Positions 38,039 to 45,519 of a DNA stretch of 64,000 bases are shown piece after piece. Source of the DNA: Leptospira licerasiae serovar Varillal str. VAR 010 (GTDB taxonomy: Bacteria; Spirochaetota; Leptospiria; Leptospirales; Leptospiraceae); NCBI RefSeq assembly GCF_000244755.1, contig NZ_AHOO02000013.1, positions 186,001 through 250,000 of the forward strand, in the 5' to 3' direction. The notes under the pieces are model-generated. The model saw only the letters and a program-made list of their open reading frames with translations. It had not been told where the DNA came from and did not search any database. The position numbers and the translations under genes were made by a program. How positions within the stretch are numbered: position 1 is the first letter of the stretch; each line of letters begins with the position of its first letter.

Positions 38039-39185
38039 AGGTAAGATCATAGTAGCAATGAGTGGAGGGGTGGACAGTGCAGTCACCGCAGGCCTACTCA
38101 TGGAACAAGGTTACGAAGTGATCGGTGTCAACCTGCGTACCTGGGAATATGAAGCCCCTGCCTGCGATACCACTAAAAAATCCTGCTGTTCTCCAGAAGA
38201 TATAAGGGACGCGAGAGACGTCGGTCTTTCTTTGAATATCCCTTTTTATGTGATCAAGATGGAGAAACTTTTCCAAGAGAAGGTCATAGACAGATTTGTA
38301 AACGACTACAAGGAAGGAAAGACCCCGAATCCTTGTGTGGAATGCAATACTTTCGTGAAATTCGGAGCATTATTCGAAAAGGCGAAAGCATTAGGAATTG
38401 ATAAAATAGCAACCGGGCATTATGCGAATATCGTCGAGATAGACGGAAGATATGCAGTATCTAACGCCCAGGACATGAATAAAAACCAGGCATATTATCT
38501 ATACGGATTGTCCCAAGAAAATCTGAAAAATACGGTTTTTCCTTTGGGCGGAATGACCAAACCTGAGGTGAGAGAGATCGCGCGTAAGATGGGATTGCCT
38601 GTCGCTGAAAAAGCGGAATCCCAAGAAATCTGTTTTATTCCTGAAAACGATTACAGAAAGTTTTTGGCTAAGAAAAATATTAACTTTACTCCAGGATTTT
38701 TCAAATTACAGAATGGGCAGGTAGTAGGAGAACATTCCGGAAAAGAGAACTTCACCATAGGGCAAAGAAAAGGTTTAGGTATAGCTTGGAAGGCGCCACT
38801 CTATGTGATCTCCATACAAGACGATGGAACAGTTGTTTTAGCCGAAGAGAGACAAACCTTTGTGGAATCTTTTATCGTAGAAGATCTAAATTTGCAAGCC
38901 TGGGCTCCCGTTTTAGGAACGGAAAGTTCTGAATGTAGAGTGCAAGTTAGATATCGTTCTCGTCCGATCAAAGCAAAAGTAATACGTAACGAAAACTTTA
39001 TACAAGTATTTCCTTTGGAAGAAGTAAAAGGAGTGGCCCCCGGTCAATCAGCAGTATTCTATCCGAACGATTCGGATTATTTACTCGCAGGAGGGATCAT
39101 CCGAAAAGGAAGTGTAACCACCTACGAGAAATCGGATCTTACTATATTAGAAAAATCGGAACTAGGAGTAAGCGTTCTTCCGTGA
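38031..39185 (+). CDS. mnmA: tRNA-specific 2-thiouridylase MnmA
   Basis: 384 aa. Thiolates U34 of tRNA-Lys, Glu and Gln with ATP. PP-loop AMSGGVDSAV at about 9-18, catalytic Cys in NPCVECN (about 102) and the persulphide-receiving Cys in SQEICFIP, with FTIGQRKGLGI and the C-terminal RYRSRP motif. Overlaps the retropepsin-like lipoprotein upstream (8 bp) and the ATP-grasp/FMN fusion downstream (4 bp, GTGA), so all three genes are one coupled operon. Confidence 0.96.
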   Translation: MSKGKIIVAMSGGVDSAVTAGLLMEQGYEVIGVNLRTWEYEAPACDTTKKSCCSPEDIRDARDVGLSLNIPFYVIKMEKLFQEKVIDRFVNDYKEGKTPNPCVECNTFVKFGALFEKAKALGIDKIATGHYANIVEIDGRYAVSNAQDMNKNQAYYLYGLSQENLKNTVFPLGGMTKPEVREIARKMGLPVAEKAESQEICFIPENDYRKFLAKKNINFTPGFFKLQNGQVVGEHSGKENFTIGQRKGLGIAWKAPLYVISIQDDGTVVLAEERQTFVESFIVEDLNLQAWAPVLGTESSECRVQVRYRSRPIKAKVIRNENFIQVFPLEEVKGVAPGQSAVFYPNDSDYLLAGGIIRKGSVTTYEKSDLTILEKSELGVSVLP

Positions 39186-41446
39186 GTAAAAAAATCGCAG
39201 GAAAAACGATCCTGATCATTGGCGGAGGACTTTTACAAGTCCCGATCATCCAAACGGCAAAAACAATGCTTCTTAGGACTGTGGTGGCGGATATGAATCC
39301 GGAAGCGCCCGGTCTGAAAATTTGCGACCTTCCTCTCGTCATGTCCACTAAGGACATAGAAGGAATGGTGAGAGAAGCCAAAAAATTATCCACTACCACT
39401 AAGATAGACGGGGTCATCACAGCAGGAACGGATGCGAGTATGACGGTTGCCGCAGTGGCTAACGCATTAGATCTTCCGGGGATCCGTTTCGTCGATGCGG
39501 AAGCCGCTTCGAATAAAGTAAAAATGAGAGAGCGCCTGAAAAAAGCAGGCGTTCCTATTCCAGGGTTTGCTCCCGTATGGAGTATCCAAGATACACGTGA
39601 CGCGTTGGAATTCCTACAATTCCCTTTGGTAATGAAACCTGCGGACAATATGGGCGCTCGCGGGGTAGTAAAAGTAAATAATAGGGAAGAACTACAGGCC
39701 GCATTTAAACATGCCAAAAAATATTCTCCTACTGGCGAGATGATCTTAGAAGAATATATGCCTGGTCCTGAAGTTTCCGTGGATGCTCTTGCATGGGACG
39801 GTAAATTTATGATCACCGGCCTTGCGGATCGTATCATAGAAAGAGAACCTTATTTTATAGAGATGGGCCATAATATGCCTTCTGCTCTTTCCTCTGAGAT
39901 ACAAAAAGAAATAGAAGATGTGATGTTCCGAGGTATGCAAGCGCTCGGGATCAGAAGGGGTGCAGGTAAGGGAGATATCAAAGTGACCCCTACCGGCGTG
40001 AAAGTGGGAGAGATAGCTGCAAGACTGTCCGGCGGTTTCATGTCAGCATTCACTTTTCCTTTATCCAGTGGGATCAATCTGAATCGAGCAGCAATACTCA
40101 TCGCGCTCGGAGAAGAGCCTGATAATTTAGAGCCGTTATTTCATAGAGTCTCTATCGAGAGAGCATTACTCGCTCCTAAAGGAAAACTTCTTTCAATCGA
40201 TGGGTTGGAAGAAGCGAAAAAGATAGAAGGTGTAACGGATATTTATTTATTGCACAAAGTTGGAGATATCATTCCGGAGCCCACGAACAATATTGAAAAA
40301 ACGGGACATGTAATCATCTCTGCGGAAAATTTAAGCCAAGCAGAGAGTATATTCTCCAAAGTATTAAAAACGATCAAATTCACTTGCGACGAGTTATATT
40401 CCATTTCCGAAAAAGAAATTGCCGCGAATGCAAGGGCTCGTTTCGGAAAAGAGATCTGTTGGGTCTGTAAGGTTTGTGATGGAACGGATTGTGCCTCCGG
40501 TGTGCCTGGAATGGGCGGCGTCGGAAGAATGCTCAGCTTCCAAGACAATACCAAGGCATTAGAAGAATATTCCATTCTCCCCAGATATATCCGAGACAAT
40601 GTGCAGGCAAATACTGAGAGCCAATTTTTAGGACAGAAATTATCCACTTCTTTTATGTGTGCGCCTATGACGGGTGCGATCACAAATATGAGCGGGGCCA
40701 TGGATGAGTATACTTTGGCCGCCGTATTATTGGAAGGGTGTTTGGCTTCCGGCACCTTAGCATGGTTAGGCGATGGTGCAAGCCCCGAAAAATATCTGAT
40801 CATTTTGGAAGCTCTAAAAAAATTCAACGGCAAAGGTATACTGATCTGCAAACCTCGGGAAGATGAAGGACTCATTAAGGAAAGATTTCAAGAAGCGGAG
40901 GCTCAGGGAGTTCTTGCGCTTGGAATGGATATAGATGCGGTGAATTTCAAAACTCTGGTCCAGAAAAAGATCCCATCTATAACAAGAGGAGTCGATGCTC
41001 TTTCTAAAATACGCTCTTATACAAAACTTCCTTTTATCTTAAAAGGTGTAATGAGTCCGGAAGATGCGATCCTTGCTAGAGAATCGGGAGCGGATGCGAT
41101 CGTTGTTTCCAACCATGGAGGCAGAGTGTTGGACGATATGCCAGGGACAGCAAGAGTTCTTCCTATGATCCGAGAGGCATTGGGTCCCGATTTCCCGATC
41201 TCTGTGGATGGTGGAGTGAGAAGCGGAGCGGATGTTTTCAAAATGCATGCATTAGGTGCAAACAATGTTCTGATCGGAAGACCTTTGGCGATCTCCGCGG
41301 TGGGTGGAGGAGTGGCAGGAGTCCGTTTTTTAGTGGGCCAATATACGGAAGGTTTGGCACAAGCAATGAACACTGTAGGCGTTTCTAAAATTTCCGAGAT
41401 TAGGAAAGAATTTATTTTCAGAAAAAAAGAGGAAACTTCCTCTTAA
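39182..41446 (+). CDS. ATP-grasp ligase fused to FMN-dependent alpha-hydroxyacid oxidase
   Basis: 754 aa, GTG start overlapping the mnmA stop. Residues about 1-310 are an ATP-grasp enzyme: Rossmann-like ILIIGGGLLQVPII, FPLVMKPADNMGARGVVKV (ATP lysine), EMILEEYMPGPEVSVD and GEIAARLSGGFMS. Residues about 420-745 are an FMN alpha-hydroxyacid oxidase: entry CWVCKVCDGTDC (Cys426, 429, 432, 437) and VPGMGGVG, LSTSFMCAPMTG, FILKGVMSPEDA, catalytic VVSNHGGRVLDD (His645), FPISVDGGVRSGADVFK, VLIGRPLAI. Firmicutes have a stand-alone oxidase with the same Cys-rich entry. I know of no characterised protein with this fusion. It could oxidise and ligate the same small carboxylate, but the substrate is unknown. 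Confidence 0.82.
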   Translation: MSKKIAGKTILIIGGGLLQVPIIQTAKTMLLRTVVADMNPEAPGLKICDLPLVMSTKDIEGMVREAKKLSTTTKIDGVITAGTDASMTVAAVANALDLPGIRFVDAEAASNKVKMRERLKKAGVPIPGFAPVWSIQDTRDALEFLQFPLVMKPADNMGARGVVKVNNREELQAAFKHAKKYSPTGEMILEEYMPGPEVSVDALAWDGKFMITGLADRIIEREPYFIEMGHNMPSALSSEIQKEIEDVMFRGMQALGIRRGAGKGDIKVTPTGVKVGEIAARLSGGFMSAFTFPLSSGINLNRAAILIALGEEPDNLEPLFHRVSIERALLAPKGKLLSIDGLEEAKKIEGVTDIYLLHKVGDIIPEPTNNIEKTGHVIISAENLSQAESIFSKVLKTIKFTCDELYSISEKEIAANARARFGKEICWVCKVCDGTDCASGVPGMGGVGRMLSFQDNTKALEEYSILPRYIRDNVQANTESQFLGQKLSTSFMCAPMTGAITNMSGAMDEYTLAAVLLEGCLASGTLAWLGDGASPEKYLIILEALKKFNGKGILICKPREDEGLIKERFQEAEAQGVLALGMDIDAVNFKTLVQKKIPSITRGVDALSKIRSYTKLPFILKGVMSPEDAILARESGADAIVVSNHGGRVLDDMPGTARVLPMIREALGPDFPISVDGGVRSGADVFKMHALGANNVLIGRPLAISAVGGGVAGVRFLVGQYTEGLAQAMNTVGVSKISEIRKEFIFRKKEETSS
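41427..41444 (+). terminator. Hairpin at the end of the fusion gene
   Basis: AAGAGGAA-AC-TTCCTCTT, 8-bp perfect arms, ends on the stop codon. It lacks an immediate T-run (TAAAATC, with T-rich sequence from 41459), so termination is possible but weak. Confidence 0.35.
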
Positions 41447-41460
41447 AATCTCGCTTGGAT

Positions 41461-41489
41461 TTTTCTTTTTGCCCGACTTTTGATATAAT
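41461..41489 (+). promoter_or_regulatory. Extended -10 promoter for the DUF1577 operon
   Basis: TGATATAAT (41481-41489) is a perfect extended -10 (TGN-TATAAT); the -35 region at 41461 is T-rich and weak. This implies a 5'-UTR of about 200 nt before TTG 41697. That leader contains a decayed TTGGAATTCCcACAA palindrome (41564-41578). Confidence 0.5.
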
Positions 41490-41696
41490 TCCGATAAAGG
41501 TGTCCGGCCATCCCCTTAACGTATTAGTAGAATATAATGCAAAATGTAGATTTATATTCCTGGTTGGAATTCCCACAAAAGTAAAAGGAATGATCTGGAA
41601 AATTCCTCGGAACTAGTAAATTCCTTTCCCTAAACAAGGGAGCCGTTAAACTCGGATTCCTTGTTAAAGGCCGAGGGATTCCTTTAGGAGGAAAGT

Positions 41697-42923
41697 TTGG
41701 ACAGGACAGTCAAAGAAACAGAGGCTCTGACTAAAATCCTCCAAACATTGTTTGCGAGACTGCCTGTTTCCGTGGAAATAAAGAACAGGTCCTATCCGGC
41801 AAAAATCGTAGGGATCAAAGACGGTCTCTATCTTCTGGCTTCTCTACCCGGAAAATCGGATGGGGAGAAAACCAGGATATTATTTCTTACACATAATAAT
41901 CACTTTTTCCATGGTGTTTTTACCGTTGTCCAAAGAAACGAGGGAAACGGTTTAGAACTGCTTAGGATCCAGGCCGTAAAGGTCAGCGAGGCGAAGCGTG
42001 CCCAGGGCAGGGTGGAGCTGGAGAATGGAGGTGAACCGATTATACTCACCAATATTATCAATCAACTCCACTTAAGGCGTTCATTAGGTTTTATTGATAA
42101 AATAGTTGAGAACATCCTTCAGAAACATTCCAAAAAAATGAAGGAAACTTATCCTGATTCTTTGATCTATTTTTCCGATCGAATGGATAACCGTCTTAGG
42201 ATCATGTACAACTTCGAACAGTCTATCTTTGTTACCAATCGTACGGAAAGAAGTTCCGGCGGAGCGGGGCAAAATTTTGTGCCGATCGAAGAATATCTAA
42301 AACTTCTCGCATTGAATAAGATAGAATCCAGATTTATTTCCGAAATTTCAGTTTTAATACGTTATAAAAATTATACTCCTCTCGGATATGTTCAGGTTTT
42401 ATCGGACAGGCCATTAGATACGGAAGATTATAATAAGATCACTTTATTCGCAGCTGCTATCTCCAGAGATGTGATCGCTTCCGGATTCTTCCAAGAATCC
42501 AAGGAAAGATGTATCGCAGAAGATATAAGCAGAAGCGGACTTGGGTTCTTCCATCCACAATCCATTTTCTTTTCCAGAAGTTTTGCCGTGGGAGAGATAT
42601 TGTTATTCGATCTGCAGATGAACCAAGAGTTGAGAGGAACATATCGCGCCGTTATCCGAAATATTACGAACACCGACAAGATGTTCCGTATCGGTTTACA
42701 ATTCTTTAACTTAAATTCTAAAGAAGAAGAGATGTTGAATCAATTCGTGGATTCTAGATTAGGACCGGGGGAAGGTTCCCAAGCTCCGGAATCGAGTGTG
42801 CAAGGATCGGGTCCACCATCCGAAGAAACGGTCGGAGCTATCGAGGGATCTGCTCCGGAAATGGAAACTGTTTCGGAAGAAGTTCCGGATATGGGTTTCG
42901 AAGGAGAAGAAGAGTCTGTCTAA
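41697..42923 (+). CDS. DUF1577 / PilZ-domain protein
   Basis: 408 aa. TTG start at 41697 is fixed by AGGAGG 6 nt upstream. The layout is that of the Leptospira DUF1577 family: an N-terminal beta-barrel-like region (about 20-110), a middle linking region, and a C-terminal PilZ-like domain (about 262-345) with RCIAEDISRSGLGFFHP and MFRIGLQFFNL. The first PilZ arginine-rich motif (RxxxR) is reduced to a single run ESKERCIAED, so c-di-GMP binding is uncertain. The tail is acidic and low in complexity. rluD-type and nhaC genes follow in overlap. Confidence 0.75.
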   Translation: MDRTVKETEALTKILQTLFARLPVSVEIKNRSYPAKIVGIKDGLYLLASLPGKSDGEKTRILFLTHNNHFFHGVFTVVQRNEGNGLELLRIQAVKVSEAKRAQGRVELENGGEPIILTNIINQLHLRRSLGFIDKIVENILQKHSKKMKETYPDSLIYFSDRMDNRLRIMYNFEQSIFVTNRTERSSGGAGQNFVPIEEYLKLLALNKIESRFISEISVLIRYKNYTPLGYVQVLSDRPLDTEDYNKITLFAAAISRDVIASGFFQESKERCIAEDISRSGLGFFHPQSIFFSRSFAVGEILLFDLQMNQELRGTYRAVIRNITNTDKMFRIGLQFFNLNSKEEEMLNQFVDSRLGPGEGSQAPESSVQGSGPPSEETVGAIEGSAPEMETVSEEVPDMGFEGEEESV

Positions 42924-43887
42924 TTCTCCTACACAGGAAGGCCTCAAAACTAAGATCGGAAAGGAAGACGCCGGTTCCAGGCTGGATGTGTTTCTCGCTT
43001 CCAGATTTACATATCAATCCAGGTCCAATTGGAGAAAAATATTAGAAGAAGGTAAAATACTTGTACAAGGAAAACCTGTAAAACCTTCTTATCCGATCAA
43101 AGAAGGGGATGAGATACTATATCTTCCCGGAGAAAGTTTCGAGCCACCCGTTCAAACCGACTTTAAAATTTTATACGAAGACTCTCGTTATATCGCAGTA
43201 GAAAAACCGGGAGACATTCCAATTCACAGCGCAGGAAGATATAGAAAGAATAATCTTACGGATCTATTAGAGGAAGATCCCCGTTTTGAAAAAATTTATA
43301 CCATTCACAGATTAGATAGAGAAACTTCCGGAGTGGTGGTCTTTGGGAAGGATTCGGAGGCCGCTTCCAGAATGGCCGATCTATTTTCTAAAAGAAAAGT
43401 AAATAAAACATACATCTCTTATGTTTGGGGAAATTTTCCTACCCGTCTTAGTGCGAAAGGGTTTTTGGTATCGGATACTTCTTCTTTGATCCGTAAAAAA
43501 AGAAAATTTCTAGCTGAAGGCTCTTTTCAAAAATTAGAAACTCCGGACGAGAATTCCGAAACAAGCGAAACCAATTTTAGAAAAATCGGAGAGGGTAAGC
43601 TTCATGGAATTCCATTTTCCAAAATATATTGTTTCCCGAAGACAGGAAGACTTCACCAAATCAGGGCTACATTGTATTCTTTGGGATTTCCTTTACTTGG
43701 GGATAAAATTTACGGCAAGGACGAAAGTGTATTTCTGGAATTTATAGAAGGAAAAGATCCGGATTTGGCTTCGAAACTTGGGATGGATCGACAAGCCTTA
43801 CATTCCAGTTCACTTAAATTCATTCATCCGTTTACCGGGAAAAAGATTAAGATCAGATCCGATTTGCCGAAGGATTTTCCGGAATGA
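42796..43887 (+). CDS. RluD-family 23S rRNA pseudouridine synthase
   Basis: 363 aa if read from the only standard in-frame start, GTG 42796, which overlaps the preceding gene by 128 bp. The conserved protein starts near GSRLDVFLASRF, so the first about 45 residues (basic, unconserved looking) may not be made. A CTG at 42916 with GGAG 9 nt upstream is a tempting true start. S4 RNA-binding domain at about 58-110; catalytic domain with IHRLDRETSGVVVFGKD (catalytic Asp) and GRLHQIRATLYSLGFPLLGD. It isomerises uridine in large-subunit rRNA; RluC, RluD or related specificity cannot be told. nhaC overlaps its stop (ATGA). Confidence 0.85.
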   Translation: MCKDRVHHPKKRSELSRDLLRKWKLFRKKFRIWVSKEKKSLSNSPTQEGLKTKIGKEDAGSRLDVFLASRFTYQSRSNWRKILEEGKILVQGKPVKPSYPIKEGDEILYLPGESFEPPVQTDFKILYEDSRYIAVEKPGDIPIHSAGRYRKNNLTDLLEEDPRFEKIYTIHRLDRETSGVVVFGKDSEAASRMADLFSKRKVNKTYISYVWGNFPTRLSAKGFLVSDTSSLIRKKRKFLAEGSFQKLETPDENSETSETNFRKIGEGKLHGIPFSKIYCFPKTGRLHQIRATLYSLGFPLLGDKIYGKDESVFLEFIEGKDPDLASKLGMDRQALHSSSLKFIHPFTGKKIKIRSDLPKDFPE

Positions 43888-45332
43888 ACGATAAACCGGG
43901 ATTTTGGATCTCTTTTTTTCCTCTCGGATTTTTGATCCTCTCTTTAAGCACCGCGGGGTATTTATTCGGAAGCGGAATTGCAGAAGGACCTGCCCAAATT
44001 TTATTATTCAGTGCCGGTGCGATCTCTGCAGGAATTTCCAGACTTAGAGGAATTTCTTGGGAAAGGATAGAAGATACAGTTTTAGATTCTCTGCGAAACG
44101 TTCTTCAGCCAATACTCATTTTACTTTTAATCGGCGCTTTAATTGGGATTTGGATCCGCTCCGGTATTGTTCCTGCGCTCATCGTATGGGGATTGGAACT
44201 ATTAAAGCCGGAGATATTTTTACCTTCCGCACTCATCTTATCTTCAATCGTTTCCTTAGCAACTGGAAGTTCTTGGTCCACTGTCGGGACTATCGGAGTC
44301 GCTTTGATTGGAGTAGGAGCGGGACTTGGAAAACCATTGGGAATGGTGGCTGGGGCAGTTGTTTCAGGAGCTTACTTCGGGGATAAACTTTCTCCCTTTT
44401 CGGAGACTACGAATCTCGCATCTTCTATTACCGGAGTTTCACTTTTATCACATATCCGTAATATGGCCAGGACTACTTTACCGGCGTTCGGGATTTGTCT
44501 TTTGGCGTTCGGACTTTTGGGTTGGGGAACCAACCAAGGGCAGACAGAAACCGCAACGGGACCAGTTATCGCCGCGCTCAAGGCCGAATTTCATATTTCC
44601 TGGGTTTTACTTTTTCCACCATTACTTACTTTTTTTCTGATCTACTTTAGAATTTCTGCAATTCCTTCCATTTTTATAGGCGTCTTAAGCGGAGGGGTTT
44701 GTTTCGTATTGACCCAGTCCAATATATATGCAAATTCTTTAAACTTCCAAGATGCAGCTTCCTCGGTTTTCCGAAATTTGGTCTCCGCCGCCTCCGAAGG
44801 TACAAAGGTCAAAACAGGGCATACAATCGTAGATGGATTATTGTCGAGGGGCGGAATGTCCTCTATGCTTTCCACAGTTTGGCTCATTATCTCCGCTATG
44901 TTTTACGCGGGGATCATGGAAGGAGGCGGGATGACCCAAGTTTTAGCGGAGAAAGTTTTAAACTGGGCCAAGGCAAGAGGTTCACTGTTTGCAGCTACGG
45001 TTTTTACCTGTATAGGGACAAATCTATTCTGTGCGGACCAGTATCTTGCGATTGTAGTCCCAGGCAAAATGTTCAAAGAGGCGTATTCCAGAAAAGGATT
45101 GGATCCTAGAAACCTGTCCCGTTGTCTGGAGGATTCGGGGACAATGACATCTGCATTAGTTCCTTGGAATTCCTGCGGCTCCTTTATGGCGACAGCATTG
45201 GGAGTTCCTACACTAGTGTATCTTCCTTACGCATTTTTAAATTTACTTTCTCCTTTGCTTTCCTTACTCACCGGATGGACAGGTTGGGGGTTGGCTGGAA
45301 AAGAGCTGGAATCTAAAAAAGAGTTATCCTAA
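43884..45332 (+). CDS. nhaC: NhaC-family Na+/H+ antiporter
   Basis: 482 aa, about eleven membrane spans. Family marks: LLLIGALIGIWIRSGIVPALI, LATGSSWSTVGTIGVALIG, the conserved SGAYFGDKLSPFSETTNLA, IGTNLFCADQYLAIVVPGKMF and DSGTMTSALVPWNSCG. It expels sodium in exchange for protons at the inner membrane. It is the last gene of the operon with the DUF1577 and rluD-type genes and carries its terminator across its own stop codon. Confidence 0.92.
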   Translation: MNDKPGFWISFFPLGFLILSLSTAGYLFGSGIAEGPAQILLFSAGAISAGISRLRGISWERIEDTVLDSLRNVLQPILILLLIGALIGIWIRSGIVPALIVWGLELLKPEIFLPSALILSSIVSLATGSSWSTVGTIGVALIGVGAGLGKPLGMVAGAVVSGAYFGDKLSPFSETTNLASSITGVSLLSHIRNMARTTLPAFGICLLAFGLLGWGTNQGQTETATGPVIAALKAEFHISWVLLFPPLLTFFLIYFRISAIPSIFIGVLSGGVCFVLTQSNIYANSLNFQDAASSVFRNLVSAASEGTKVKTGHTIVDGLLSRGGMSSMLSTVWLIISAMFYAGIMEGGGMTQVLAEKVLNWAKARGSLFAATVFTCIGTNLFCADQYLAIVVPGKMFKEAYSRKGLDPRNLSRCLEDSGTMTSALVPWNSCGSFMATALGVPTLVYLPYAFLNLLSPLLSLLTGWTGWGLAGKELESKKELS

Positions 45333-45341
45333 ACTCTTTTT
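45316..45341 (+). terminator. Terminator overlapping the nhaC stop codon
   Basis: AAAAAGAGTT-ATCCTA-AACTCTTTTT has 10-bp perfect arms with the T-run built in; the loop and second arm contain the TAA stop (45330-45332). Confidence 0.8.
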
Positions 45342-45438
45342 AGCTTTTAAGAAGAACCAGGTTTCTATAACATTTGCTCGATTATAAATCATAGAAAAAT
45401 GCTTGTGTCATCACAGCGATATGCGAAAATAATAAAAA

Positions 45439-45491
45439 GTGAGCAAAAGCTCACATTTTAAAAAGGGCATGTCTCGGCTGAAATTCCGAGA
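45439..45491. promoter_or_regulatory. Two inverted repeats upstream of the copper module
   Basis: GTGAGC-AAAA-GCTCAC (45439-45454, flanked by A/T complementary runs) and TCTCGG-N8-CCGAGA (45472-45491). Both lie just before the first gene (start 45520). They could be operators, a second terminator for nhaC or 5'-UTR hairpins. Neither matches a copper operator I know. Confidence 0.4.
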
Positions 45492-45519
45492 TACTTCGAA
45501 TATGAAGAGAGGAGTTCCG

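Noticed and set aside
40243..40875. Minus-strand open frame of 210 codons inside the ATP-grasp/FMN fusion
   Set aside because: Antisense shadow; the plus-strand frame has full catalytic motifs of two enzyme families.
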